28,261 nt of DNA, taken from contig CAPGBJ010000052.1 of NCBI GenBank assembly GCA_948616425.1, positions 1 through 28,261 on the forward strand, given 5' to 3'. Below, one piece after another: positions 14,787-23,247 of the stretch; position 1 is the first letter of the stretch, and each line of letters begins with the position of its first letter. Source of the stretch: an uncultured Oscillospiraceae bacterium (GTDB lineage: Bacteria; Bacillota; Clostridia; Oscillospirales; Oscillospiraceae). Under the pieces are notes generated by a model. It made no database searches. It saw nothing but the letters and a program-made list of their open reading frames with translations, and was not told the DNA's origin. The position numbers and the translations under genes were made by a program.

Positions 14787-14945
14787 CTGACGCACACTCT
14801 ATAATGTGGGTCTGTTTGAACACATCGTACTTTCTGACCTCTGGTCATATCTCCATCGTCCAAACAGCGCCCAGTAAAGACGCGCTCCGTGCGTCAGCGG
14901 ACTGACGGTCCGCTGATTGAAAAAGCGCAGGCTGCGCTTTTTCAA
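14787..14945 (+). promoter_or_regulatory. Nested, mutually exclusive RNA structure upstream of mglA
   Basis: CTGACGCAC (14787-14795) pairs perfectly with GTGCGTCAG (14889-14897), enclosing CTGTTTG/CAAACAG (14812-14818/14861-14867) and TGACC/GGTCA (14835-14847). The right arm of the outer helix is also used by two local hairpins: GACGC/GCGTC (14879-14895) and the 9-bp TCAGCGGAC/GTCCGCTGA (14894-14916). A terminator-like hairpin follows directly. Competing helices ahead of a terminator are the usual design of an attenuator; a MITE-like insertion is the alternative. A TATAAT at 14799-14804 has no convincing -35. Confidence 0.5.
14917..14945 (+). terminator. Terminator-like hairpin just before mglA
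   Basis: TTGAAAAAGCGCA (14917-14929) and TGCGCTTTTTCAA (14933-14945) form a perfect 13-bp stem with a GGC loop; the core GCGCA/TGCGC is followed by TTTTT. It ends 39 nt before the mglA start codon. Confidence 0.65.
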
Positions 14946-14984
14946 CCTTGTTCACGATATCACAAGAAGAGGGGGAGAAGTGAA

Positions 14985-16493
14985 TTGTCGGAATATCGTT
15001 TGGAAATGAGCGGCGTGGTAAAGACCTTTCCCGGCGTCAAGGCCCTGGATCACGCACAGCTCAAGCTCCGCCCCGGCACCGTCCACGCCCTGATGGGAGA
15101 AAACGGCGCCGGCAAGTCCACGTTGATGAAATGCATGTTCGGCATCTACCACATGGACGAGGGCGAGGTAATCTATGAGGGACAGAAGGTCCAGATCAAG
15201 GGACCGCTGGACGCGCTGAACCGGGGGATTGCCATGGTGCACCAGGAACTTCAGCCCATCCCTGAGCGGAGCATCGGCGAGAATATCTACGTGGGCCGCT
15301 ACCCCACCAAGCGCCTCGGTCCAGTGGTCACCGTTGACCACGACAAGATGTATGAGGCCGCCGCCAAGGTCCTCAAAGAGGTCCACCTCAATTATGACCC
15401 CAGGGCCAAGCTGGGCTCTCTCAGCGTGTCTCAGATGCAGCTGGTGGAGATCGCCAAGGCGGTGTCTGCCGACTGTAAGGTACTCATCCTGGACGAGCCC
15501 ACCTCCTCCCTCACCGCCGCTGAGGTAGAGGCCCTGTTCACCATCGTCAACGAGCTGCGGGAGAAGGGGGTCTCTATCGTCTACATCTCCCACAAGATGG
15601 ACGAGATCCTCCGTATCAGCGACGAGGTCACCATCATGCGGGACGGCCAGTATATCGGCACCTGGGAGGCCAAGGGGCTGACCACTGATTTCATCATCAC
15701 CAAGATGGTGGGCCGGGAGCTGACCAACCTGTTCCCCAAGCGGGAAAATGTCCCTGGAGAGGTGGTCTTCGAGGTGGAGGACTTTACCTCTATCAACCCC
15801 AAGAGCTTTCGTCACGCCACCTTCAACGTCCGCAAGGGCGAGATTTTGGGCGTCGCCGGCCTGGTGGGGGCCCAGCGCACCGAGCTGATGGAGGGTCTGT
15901 TCGGCCTGCGCAGCCACACGGCGGGCAGGATCACCTATAAGGGCAAAGAACTGAAGATCAATCAGCCCAAGGACGCCATCAACAATGGCATTGCCATGCT
16001 CACCGAGGACCGCCGGGCCACCGGTATCCTAGGGGTGCTGTCCATTGCGGACAATGTGTCCATCGCCTCGCTGAACCAATATCTGATCGGGGGCATTATG
16101 CTGGATGACGGCAAGATCGAGCAGCTGGTTCAGGACAACGTAGCCAAGCTGTCCATTAAAACCCCCTCCTCCAAGACACAGATCCAGTCCCTGTCCGGCG
16201 GCAACCAGCAAAAGGTGCTCATCAGCCGCTGGCTGGCCAACGACCCGGACGTGTTTATCCTGGACGAACCCACCCGCGGCATCGACGTGGGCGCGAAATA
16301 CGAGATCTACTGCATCATCGCCGCGCTGGCTAAGCAAGGCAAGAGCATCATCATGATCTCTTCCGAGATGAGCGAGCTCATCGGCATGTCCGACCGGGTG
16401 ATGGTCATGTGCGACGGCCGGGTCACCGGCTTTATCGACGGCGCGGAGGCCAACCAGGAGAACATCATGGCTCTGGCCACCCAGTTTGAGTAA
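14985..16493 (+). CDS. mglA: Galactose/methylgalactoside ABC transporter ATP-binding protein
   Basis: This 502-aa protein carries two ABC ATPase domains. The first has Walker A GENGAGKST (38-46), the Q-loop segment MVHQELQPI, signature LSVSQMQL and Walker B VLILDEPTSS. The second has a degenerate Walker A (GLVGAQRTEL, no lysine), an intact signature LSGGNQQKV and ILDEPTRGIDVG, the usual asymmetry of MglA/RbsA/XylG. I chose the TTG at 14985-14987 because GGGGGAG lies about 7 nt upstream; a longer frame from 14889 would translate the structured leader. It couples ATP hydrolysis to sugar import with MglC and MglB. The 472-bp gap to mglB is unusual, whereas mglC follows by 15 bp. Confidence 0.94.
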   Translation: MSEYRLEMSGVVKTFPGVKALDHAQLKLRPGTVHALMGENGAGKSTLMKCMFGIYHMDEGEVIYEGQKVQIKGPLDALNRGIAMVHQELQPIPERSIGENIYVGRYPTKRLGPVVTVDHDKMYEAAAKVLKEVHLNYDPRAKLGSLSVSQMQLVEIAKAVSADCKVLILDEPTSSLTAAEVEALFTIVNELREKGVSIVYISHKMDEILRISDEVTIMRDGQYIGTWEAKGLTTDFIITKMVGRELTNLFPKRENVPGEVVFEVEDFTSINPKSFRHATFNVRKGEILGVAGLVGAQRTELMEGLFGLRSHTAGRITYKGKELKINQPKDAINNGIAMLTEDRRATGILGVLSIADNVSIASLNQYLIGGIMLDDGKIEQLVQDNVAKLSIKTPSSKTQIQSLSGGNQQKVLISRWLANDPDVFILDEPTRGIDVGAKYEIYCIIAALAKQGKSIIMISSEMSELIGMSDRVMVMCDGRVTGFIDGAEANQENIMALATQFE

Positions 16494-16508
16494 GGAGGAG
16501 AGAGAAAC

Positions 16509-17561
16509 ATGGAGAAAATCAATTCATTCAACCCCAAAAAGTTTATTTCCGATAACGCGATCATCCTGCTGGTGGTTCTGCTGGCCATCTTCACCTTTTT
16601 CAATTCCGATAACTTCCTCAGCCAGAACAACTTCAAAAACCTGATCGTCAACATGGCCCCCCGGTTCATCATCGCCTGCGGCGTGTCCGGCTGTCTGATT
16701 ACTAAAGGCACCGACCTGTCCGCCGGCCGTCAGGTGGGACTGGCTGCCTGCGTGTCCGCCATGCTGCTCCAGCAGATGGACTATGCCGCCAAAATGTTCC
16801 CCGACCTGCCCGACATCCCCTGGCCCGTCGCCATGGTCATCGTCATGGCGGTGATGGCCGTCTTCGGCGCCATCAACGGCAGCGTCATCGCCTACCTGAA
16901 GGTCCCCCCCTTCATTGCCACCCTGGGTATGCAGCTGGTGGTCTACGGCATCTGCTCCATCTCCACCGGCAACCAGCCCATGGGCGGCTATAAGGAGAGT
17001 TACCGCAAGGTGGCCAGCGGCACCCTGAAGACCGGCGTCCAGGATCTGACCGGCTCCGACCTATCCAGCAGCCCTGTGGGCTTTGTGCTGGACTTCGTCC
17101 CCTATCTGGCCATTTTTGCCGTTATCGTGGGCATTTTCATCTGGTTCCTGTACAATAAGACCCGCCACGGCAAGTATATGTACGCCATCGGCGGCAATGA
17201 GAGCGCCGCCCAGGTGGCCGGCGTCAACGTCCCCGCCACCATTATCCGCATCTATATCCTGGCCTCCATCCTGTACGGCCTGGCCGGCTTCCTGGTGGGC
17301 GCCAAGGCCGGCGGCGCCTCCACCGCCACCGCCTACGGCTATGAACTGGAGGCCATCGCCGCCTGTACCATCGGCGGCGTGTCCGCCAACGGCGGCGTGG
17401 GTAAGGTATCCGGCGTTCTGGTGGGCGTTCTGGTCTTCGAGATTCTGAAGATCTGCCTCCAGTTCCTGCGTCTGGACCCCGCCTACACCTTCGTGGCCCA
17501 GGGCCTGGTCATCATCGTGGCCGTCGCCCTCGACCTGCGCAAGTATCTGGCGAAGAAGTAA
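16509..17561 (+). CDS. mglC: Galactose/methylgalactoside ABC transporter permease
   Basis: This 350-aa integral membrane protein has 8-10 hydrophobic segments. ITKGTDLSAGRQVGLAAC near residue 64 is the family motif for MglC-type permeases. VPPFIATLGMQLVVYG, YAIGGNESAAQVAGVN and KVSGVLVGVLVFEILK are conserved in the RbsC/XylH/MglC family; YAIGGNE..A...G is the region that contacts the ATPase. AAGGAGG lies 11-12 nt before the ATG. It is the last transport gene and ends at a strong terminator. Confidence 0.94.
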   Translation: MEKINSFNPKKFISDNAIILLVVLLAIFTFFNSDNFLSQNNFKNLIVNMAPRFIIACGVSGCLITKGTDLSAGRQVGLAACVSAMLLQQMDYAAKMFPDLPDIPWPVAMVIVMAVMAVFGAINGSVIAYLKVPPFIATLGMQLVVYGICSISTGNQPMGGYKESYRKVASGTLKTGVQDLTGSDLSSSPVGFVLDFVPYLAIFAVIVGIFIWFLYNKTRHGKYMYAIGGNESAAQVAGVNVPATIIRIYILASILYGLAGFLVGAKAGGASTATAYGYELEAIAACTIGGVSANGGVGKVSGVLVGVLVFEILKICLQFLRLDPAYTFVAQGLVIIVAVALDLRKYLAKK

Positions 17562-17583
17562 ATTACAGTCTATCCAAGGGCAC

Positions 17584-17615
17584 GGGACCGGCGCAAAAGC
17601 GCCGGTCCCTGTTTT
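17584..17615 (+). terminator. Intrinsic terminator after mglC
   Basis: GGGACCGGCGC (17584-17594) and GCGCCGGTCCC (17599-17609) form a perfect 11-bp stem with an AAAA loop, followed by TGTTTTC. The T-run merges with the -35 of the next promoter. Confidence 0.88.
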
Positions 17616-17657
17616 CAAATGGGATAAAATGTTGTATAATGGGTTTACCCATTATAC
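17612..17657 (+). promoter_or_regulatory. Promoter of the two-component genes with a perfect palindrome on the -10
   Basis: TTTTCA (17612-17617), 17 bp and a perfect TATAAT (17635-17640) form the promoter. The -10 is in a perfect 24-bp palindrome: GTATAATGGGT (17634-17644), TT, ACCCATTATAC (17647-17657). Transcription would start inside it (about 17647). This could be an operator, or the mirrored TATAAT could fire on the other strand. Confidence 0.75.
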
Positions 17658-17682
17658 CGGCAGGGCGGGGGCCGCCCTGCCG
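17658..17682 (+). promoter_or_regulatory. GC-rich leader hairpin before the response-regulator gene
   Basis: CGGCAGGGCGG (17658-17668) and CCGCCCTGCCG (17672-17682) form a perfect 11-bp stem with a GGG loop. It ends 8 nt before the purine-rich ribosome binding site (GGGAGGGAGG), so it probably forms in the 5' UTR. It may stabilise the mRNA or tune translation. Confidence 0.6.
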
Positions 17683-17709
17683 ACCTGTCTCGGGAGGGAG
17701 GTACAACAA

Positions 17710-19317
17710 ATGGAGGAATACCGGGTCCTGCTGGTGGACGACGAGGAAGAAATCCGGGTGGGCATCAGCCGAAAGATTGACTGGACCGCCCTGGGCTTTG
17801 CCCTGGTGGGCGAGGCGGGCAACGGCGAGGAGGCCCTGGAGCTGGCGGAACAGCTCCAGCCCGACGTGGTCCTCACCGATATTAAGATGCCCTTTATGGA
17901 CGGCTTGGCGCTCTGCCGCCACCTGCGCCAGTCCCTGCCTGGGGCCAAGCTGGTGGTCTTCTCCGGTTTTGACGACTTTGAATACGCCCGGCAGGCGGTG
18001 AGTATGGGGGTATCGGAGTATATCTTAAAGCCCATCAACGCTCCGGAACTGATGCAGGTGCTCGCCAAGCTGCGGGAGCAGCTGGACAGTCAGCGGCTGG
18101 AGCGCCGGGACATGGAGACCTTGCGCCGCCGATATGAGGAGAGTCTGCCCATCCTTCGGGAGCTGTTCTACACCCGCCTGTTGGGCGGACAGCTCAGCCC
18201 TGACCAGGTTCAGGACAGAGCCGCCCGGTATGAGATTGACCTGCCCGCCGGCCTCTGGACCGCAGCCCTGGTCCATGCGGACCTGCCGGGAGAGGCAGAG
18301 GGCACCGACAGAGACGAGCTGCTGCTGCTGTCGGTACAGTCCTTTTTGTCTGAGCACTTCTCTCTGGAGGGCTGCTCCGCTCGGGCCGTGCTCTATGGCG
18401 ACGCCGCCGCCCTGCTGGTCCAGCTGTCCGGTGAGGACCGGCTCTACCCCCTCCTGGAGGAACTGGATCGGCTCAGCCTGTTGTCCCAGAGCTATCTGGG
18501 CATTCCCTTAGCCGCCGGAGTGGGTCTGCCCTGTTCCAGACCCGAGGAGCTGCACCGCAGCGTGGAGGGCGCCCGCTCCGCCCTGGACTACCGGGCGCTG
18601 ACAGGGGGGAGCCGAGTCATCTATATTGACGACTTAGAGCCCCAGTCCACCGCCACCCTCTCCTTTGAGGAGAACGACCAGCGTCTCCTATCCGCCGCCG
18701 TCAAACTGGACACGCCTGAGCAGGTGGAGTGTGTGGTCCGGAGTCTGATGGAGCGCATGTCCCAGGCCGGCTTGTCCCTGTCCCAGTGTCACTTGTTCTT
18801 GCTGGAGGTGGTCACCTGTCTGGTCCGTCTCACCCGATCTGGCGGGGTGGCGGTGGAGGAGGTCTTTGGGGAGCACTTCACCGGCGCGGTGTCCATCTCT
18901 GATTTTTCCAGCCTGGAGGAGTTGGGCCGCTGGTTCTGCGAGCGGTGTTTAAAGCTCCACGACCTGCTCGGCCGGCAGCGCACCGACTCCGCCTGGCGGC
19001 TAGTGGAGCAGGCCAAAGGCTATATTGCCGGGCACTACACGGATGAGCATCTCAGCGTGGAGGCCCTTTGCTCCCACATCCACCTATCCCCCACCTATTT
19101 CTCCACCCTCTTTAAACGAGAGGTGGGGATGAGCTTTACCGCCTATGTGACGCAGGTGCGCATGGATGAGGCGGCCCACCTGCTCCAGGAGACCGACGAG
19201 AAGACCTACCGCATCGCTGAGCGGACGGGCTACTCCGACCCCAATTACTTCAGCTATGTCTTTAAGCGCCACTTTGGCGTCTCCCCCTCCAAGTTCCGGG
19301 CGGGAACCAGACGCTGA
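17710..19317 (+). CDS. AraC-type response regulator (YesN family), probable galactose-uptake activator
   Basis: This 535-aa protein has an N-terminal receiver domain with an acidic pocket at D10/D11/E12, phospho-acceptor D57 in VVLTDIKMPFMDG, and the conserved Lys in YILKPINAPEL (about residue 105). A long linker follows (about 130-425). A C-terminal AraC double helix-turn-helix (about 435-535) contains LSPTYFSTLFKREVG and the family signature YSDPNYFSYVFKRHFGVSPSKFR. I chose the ATG at 17710 with GGAGG about 9 nt upstream; longer starts run through the promoter palindrome. The YesM-type kinase next to it is the natural partner, and mglBAC just upstream the likely target. Confidence 0.93.
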   Translation: MEEYRVLLVDDEEEIRVGISRKIDWTALGFALVGEAGNGEEALELAEQLQPDVVLTDIKMPFMDGLALCRHLRQSLPGAKLVVFSGFDDFEYARQAVSMGVSEYILKPINAPELMQVLAKLREQLDSQRLERRDMETLRRRYEESLPILRELFYTRLLGGQLSPDQVQDRAARYEIDLPAGLWTAALVHADLPGEAEGTDRDELLLLSVQSFLSEHFSLEGCSARAVLYGDAAALLVQLSGEDRLYPLLEELDRLSLLSQSYLGIPLAAGVGLPCSRPEELHRSVEGARSALDYRALTGGSRVIYIDDLEPQSTATLSFEENDQRLLSAAVKLDTPEQVECVVRSLMERMSQAGLSLSQCHLFLLEVVTCLVRLTRSGGVAVEEVFGEHFTGAVSISDFSSLEELGRWFCERCLKLHDLLGRQRTDSAWRLVEQAKGYIAGHYTDEHLSVEALCSHIHLSPTYFSTLFKREVGMSFTAYVTQVRMDEAAHLLQETDEKTYRIAERTGYSDPNYFSYVFKRHFGVSPSKFRAGTRR

Positions 19318-19406
19318 GGGGATATTGCCGGTCCCCACATCCCGAAGCAGAGATCTCCAGGCTGGGACAGACCATGTCCCGTCCTGCACAGAGGAGGGAG
19401 CATACC

Positions 19407-21221
19407 TTGTCCTTTTTTCGCGGTTTGACCGCCCAGTGGGTAGAGCGGTATCGAAAAATGAGTATTCAAATGGTGCTCTCCCTGTCCTTCACCGCAGTGG
19501 CCGCTGTGGGCATTCTGCTGATGGGCGTCAGTCTGATTTGGCGCTTTTCCACCGCCAGTCAGCAGCTGGTGGCGGAGAACAGCCAGCGGGTGCTGGCTCA
19601 GGCCAATCTGAACTTGGACAGCTACCTTCGGCGGATGATGCGCATCGCCGACACCGCCTATTATCGGGTCATCAAGAACAGCGACCTGGCGGAGGACAGC
19701 CTCACCGGACCGCTCAGTCTGCTCTATGAGGCAAACCGAGACGACCTGGTGTCCCTGGCCGTGTTCGACAGCCAGGGGGCGCTGGTGTCCGCCGTCCCCC
19801 TGTCCTCCCTGAAGCCGGAGGTCAATCTTGTCAAAACCGACTGGTTTCAGGCCGCCAGCCGAAGCATGGAAAACCTCCACTTCTCCACGCCCCACGTCCA
19901 GAATATTTTTGCCGATCCGGACTACTCCTACCGGTGGGTGGTCTCCTTAAGCCACCACGTCCAGCTTACCCGGGACGGCGTCACCGAGAGCGGCGTTCTG
20001 CTGGTGGACATGAGCTTCAGCGGCATCGAGCAGGTATGCCGGGATGTCAGCCTGGCCAACGGGGGCTACCTCTACCTCATCGACAAGGACGGAGAGCTGA
20101 TTTACCACCCCCGGCAGCAGCTGATCTACGCCGGCCTGCTGGAGGAGAACAACCAGGCGGCCGCCGCCTACCGAGACGGCAGCCATGTGGAGGAGTTTCA
20201 GGGCCAGTCCCGCCAGGTCACCGTGAAGACTGTGGGTTACACCGGCTGGAAGCTGGTGGGGGTGGCGCCGGCCGCCAGTTGGCCGGCCTCCTCCCCTCAG
20301 CCCCTGCTCTTTGGCCTGTCGCTGCTCCTCTTCGCCATCTTTCTAATGGCCTTTTTAAACTTTCTCATCTCCGCCCGCATCTCTGATCCGATCCGCCGGC
20401 TGGAAAAATCTATCAAGGAGCTGGAGAGCGGCCAGGCAGATGTGGAGATTGCGGAGGGCGGATGTTATGAGATCCAGCACCTGAGCCGCTCTGTGCGCTC
20501 TATGGTGTCCACCATGCGCCACCTGATGGACGATATTATTCAGCAGGAGGGACAGAAGCGCCGCAGCGAGTTGGAGGTACTCCAATCCCAGATCAATCCC
20601 CATTTCTTGTACAACACCCTGGACTCGGTTATTTGGATGACAGAGTCTGGCCAGCAGGAGGAAGCCATTCAGATGGTCACCTCTCTGGCCCGCCTGTTCC
20701 GCATCGCCCTGAGCAGGGGGAAAAGCGTCATTCCTCTGTGTGACGAGTTGGAACACGCCCGACACTATATGAACATTCAGCAGATACGCTATAAAAATAA
20801 ATTCTCCACACAAATTCAGGCACAGCCGGGTGTGGAGGACTTGTATACCTTAAAACTCATCGTTCAGCCTCTTTTGGAAAACGCCATCTATCACGGCATG
20901 GCCAGCGCGGAGGACGACGGTCTGATTCAGGTATCCGCCTATCGGCAGGGGGACGACCTGATTATTGATGTGGAGGACAACGGCCTAGGCATGCGGCCCG
21001 AGGTGGCCGCCTCCCTTCTGGACGCCGACCGGCCCCAGGTTCGAACCAGCGGCTCCGGCATCGGCGTGCGCAATGTCCATCAGCGCATCCGGCTCACCTT
21101 TGGAACGGAATACGGCCTGACCATCTTCAGCGAGCCCGACGAGGGCACGTTGGTCCGCATCCGGCTGCCCGCCCTGACTCGGGAGGAGGCCGACCGCCGG
21201 CAGCAGGGGGAGGTCCTATGA
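19407..21221 (+). CDS. Sensor histidine kinase (YesM/LytS-like, His_kinase family)
   Basis: This protein is 604 aa from a TTG at 19407-19409, which has GGAGGGAG 6 nt upstream; the in-frame ATG at 19374 has no good ribosome binding site. There is a membrane segment at about 21-45 and an extracytoplasmic Cache-like domain (about 46-298; contains YLYLIDKDGELIYHP). A second membrane segment (300-322) leads into HAMP (SDPIRRLEKSIKELESG). H399 in QSQINPHFLYNTLDS is the phospho-acceptor. The ATPase domain has QPLLENAIYHG, DVEDNGLGM and GSGIGVRNVHQR. The gene overlaps the next by 4 bp. The kinase probably receives its signal through the binding proteins encoded downstream, as known for XylFII-LytS in clostridia. 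Confidence 0.92.
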   Translation: MSFFRGLTAQWVERYRKMSIQMVLSLSFTAVAAVGILLMGVSLIWRFSTASQQLVAENSQRVLAQANLNLDSYLRRMMRIADTAYYRVIKNSDLAEDSLTGPLSLLYEANRDDLVSLAVFDSQGALVSAVPLSSLKPEVNLVKTDWFQAASRSMENLHFSTPHVQNIFADPDYSYRWVVSLSHHVQLTRDGVTESGVLLVDMSFSGIEQVCRDVSLANGGYLYLIDKDGELIYHPRQQLIYAGLLEENNQAAAAYRDGSHVEEFQGQSRQVTVKTVGYTGWKLVGVAPAASWPASSPQPLLFGLSLLLFAIFLMAFLNFLISARISDPIRRLEKSIKELESGQADVEIAEGGCYEIQHLSRSVRSMVSTMRHLMDDIIQQEGQKRRSELEVLQSQINPHFLYNTLDSVIWMTESGQQEEAIQMVTSLARLFRIALSRGKSVIPLCDELEHARHYMNIQQIRYKNKFSTQIQAQPGVEDLYTLKLIVQPLLENAIYHGMASAEDDGLIQVSAYRQGDDLIIDVEDNGLGMRPEVAASLLDADRPQVRTSGSGIGVRNVHQRIRLTFGTEYGLTIFSEPDEGTLVRIRLPALTREEADRRQQGEVL

Positions 21222-22132
21222 GAGAAAGAAAAAGCACGTTGATTGAAATTACCCTTCTGGGTCTGCTGGGAGGGCTGGCCCTGCTCTCCCTGGTGGGCCC
21301 CCAGCTGTTTCGAGACAGAGCTGCCCCCCAGCTGCTCTCCCTGTCCGTCCTGCTCCGCGACACGGACAGTTCCGGCTGGACGGTCGCCCGCCAGGGCATG
21401 GAACAGGCGGCGGACGAGTTTGGGGCGGAACTGCGCTTTCTCACCCTCTCCACCTACGGAGACAGCGACGAACAGACGGAGCTGTGCCTCCGGGAAATTG
21501 ACGGCGGGGCCCGGGCTCTTGTGGTGGTCCCGGCCGACCCATCTGCGCTGCACACAGCCCTGCTTCCATGTAAAACCCCGGTGGTCACACTGGAATCAGA
21601 TATGGAGGGCGCAGACGGCACCGCCGCCCCGGACAACATCCTTTTGGGGCAGCAGCTTGCCCAAGCCCTGTTGGAAGACTGGGACGGCGGCACGGTTCTG
21701 CTCTTGGATATCGACCCCAGCTGCGCCGGCGTAGCTGACCGAATTCAGGCCGCCCAAGCCGCCTTGGAGGAACAGGGTGTCCCAACCCGGCGCGCTTCTT
21801 CCCTGGACTGGCCCCCCCAAGAGCGCTGGGTCATGGCCTTTGACCCCCTCGTCACCCAGCAGACCGCTGAGCAGAAGGAGGCCGGAGCCCTCTCCTTCGC
21901 CCTGTACGGCGTGGGCTCCTCCACCACCATCACCGCCCTGCTGGAGCGGGGGACCATCTCCGCCCTGGCCGCCTGGAACGACTATGCCGCCGGCTACCTG
22001 GCGGTACGCCAGGCGGTACAGGCCGTCAGAGGCGAGGGACAGACCCTGTCCCCGCTGACCTTTTCCATCCTGCGAGGGGAGGATATTTATGCACCTGACA
22101 ACCAAAAACTGCTCTTTCCAGTCACCTCTTAA
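21218..22132 (+). CDS. Membrane-anchored periplasmic-binding-like protein, putative sensor component
   Basis: The 304-aa protein starts at the ATG of an ATGA overlap with the kinase stop. An uncleaved-looking hydrophobic segment (about residues 8-28) follows a basic N-terminus, with no lipobox. The rest has the two-lobed type I periplasmic-binding fold: LSLSVLLRDTDSSGWTVARQ, a GARALVVVPADP strand-turn, TPVVTLESDME and a closing-lobe AAWNDYAAGYLAVRQAV. Residues that bind galactose in MglB (Asn of FNxEP, His/Asp/Arg of GEPGHPDAxxR, NND) are not apparent. It may therefore bind another ligand, or only contact the kinase and the next protein. It overlaps the downstream gene by 44 bp. Confidence 0.8.
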   Translation: MRERKSTLIEITLLGLLGGLALLSLVGPQLFRDRAAPQLLSLSVLLRDTDSSGWTVARQGMEQAADEFGAELRFLTLSTYGDSDEQTELCLREIDGGARALVVVPADPSALHTALLPCKTPVVTLESDMEGADGTAAPDNILLGQQLAQALLEDWDGGTVLLLDIDPSCAGVADRIQAAQAALEEQGVPTRRASSLDWPPQERWVMAFDPLVTQQTAEQKEAGALSFALYGVGSSTTITALLERGTISALAAWNDYAAGYLAVRQAVQAVRGEGQTLSPLTFSILRGEDIYAPDNQKLLFPVTS

Positions 22133-23183
22133 GCTGCTGGCCCTGGCCCTCGTCCTGATCCTCCTCCCCTCCTGCGGCACAACAGAACAGCAGGATGACA
22201 GTCTGCGCATCGGAGTGGCCCTCTATGCCCAGGATGACACCTTCATCTCTGCCCTAACCCAAAATCTGGAGTGGCTGGCCCAGGAGGCGGAGGGAGAGAC
22301 CGGCTTGAAAATTAATCTCTTCATCTCGGACGGCCGGAGCAGCCAGGCCACCCAGATGGACCAGGTAGATCGCTTTCTCGCCCGGCAATGCGACGTGCTG
22401 TGCGTCAACATTGTGGACCGGACCGCTGCGGCCGTCATCATTGACAAGGCGGAGGCCGAGGGCGTCCCCCTGATCTTCTTTAACCGCCAACCGGTGGCAG
22501 AGGACATTCAACGCTGGGATCAGATCTACTACGTGGGGGCAAGCGCACAGGAGAGCGGCGAACTTCAGGGGCGGTTGGTGCTGGATGCCTGGCGCCAGCA
22601 CCAGGACCTGCTGGACCGCAACGCAGACGGCATCCTGCAATATGCCATGTTGGAGGGGGAACCGGGCCATCAGGACGCGCTGCTGCGCACAGAGTACTCT
22701 ATTAAGGCCCTGACTGACGCCGGCGTGGAGGTGGAGAAGCTGACCAACGACACCGCCAACTGGACCCGCGCCCAGGCTGCCGCCCGCACAAAGCAGTGGC
22801 TGGAGGAATTTGGCGGTGAAATCGAGGTCATCTTCTCCAACAATGACGACATGGCCCTGGGGGCTATCGATGCGCTGAAAGACTCCCAGTGGGAACAGCA
22901 GGACTGGCCCCTGATCGTGGGGGTGGACGCCACAGCCCCCGCCCTGGAGGCGGTGGCCTCCGGGCAGCTGTATGGCACAGTACTCAATGACGGACGGGGG
23001 CAGGCGCAGGCCATGCTCGACCTGGCGCAGGCCCTCTGGGCCGGGGAGGACCCGGCTCAGGCGGTGACCTTGGAGGACGGGCACTACGTCTGGTTGCCCT
23101 ACCGGCTGGTCACACAGGACAATCTGGAACGGCTGCGGGAACAGTACCACCTCTTGACCAGGGAACCCCTGCCCTCGGGTTGA
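22089..23183 (+). CDS. MglB paralogue, galactose-binding lipoprotein, probable sensor subunit
   Basis: This 364-aa protein starts at an ATG with GGGGAGG 5 nt upstream, inside the previous gene. A signal peptide ends in a lipobox-like LLPSC. All main sugar contacts of E. coli MglB have counterparts: Asp and Phe of DDTF, Asn of FFNRQP, His/Asp/Arg of GEPGHQDALLRTEY, Trp of TANWTRAQ, Asn of SNNDDMALGA, Asp of GVDAT and Asn of TVLNDGRGQ. A calcium-loop-like DRNADGILQ is also present. It should bind galactose or glucose. Encoded after a kinase and an anchored binding-like protein, and far from mglAC, it more likely senses sugar than transports it. Confidence 0.88.
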   Translation: MHLTTKNCSFQSPLKLLALALVLILLPSCGTTEQQDDSLRIGVALYAQDDTFISALTQNLEWLAQEAEGETGLKINLFISDGRSSQATQMDQVDRFLARQCDVLCVNIVDRTAAAVIIDKAEAEGVPLIFFNRQPVAEDIQRWDQIYYVGASAQESGELQGRLVLDAWRQHQDLLDRNADGILQYAMLEGEPGHQDALLRTEYSIKALTDAGVEVEKLTNDTANWTRAQAAARTKQWLEEFGGEIEVIFSNNDDMALGAIDALKDSQWEQQDWPLIVGVDATAPALEAVASGQLYGTVLNDGRGQAQAMLDLAQALWAGEDPAQAVTLEDGHYVWLPYRLVTQDNLERLREQYHLLTREPLPSG

Positions 23184-23247
23184 CCCCGCACACTGAAAAG
23201 TGCCGCCTCAGATTCCCTGCCGGCAGCTGGTCCACACACTCTACCAT

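Noticed and set aside
14799..14804. TATAAT as a possible promoter for mglAC.
   Set aside because: No acceptable -35 at 16-19 bp upstream; kept only as a remark.
14889..14984. N-terminal extension of mglA from an ATG at 14889.
   Set aside because: It would translate hairpins and the terminator-like stem and lacks family similarity; the TTG at 14985 has a good ribosome binding site.
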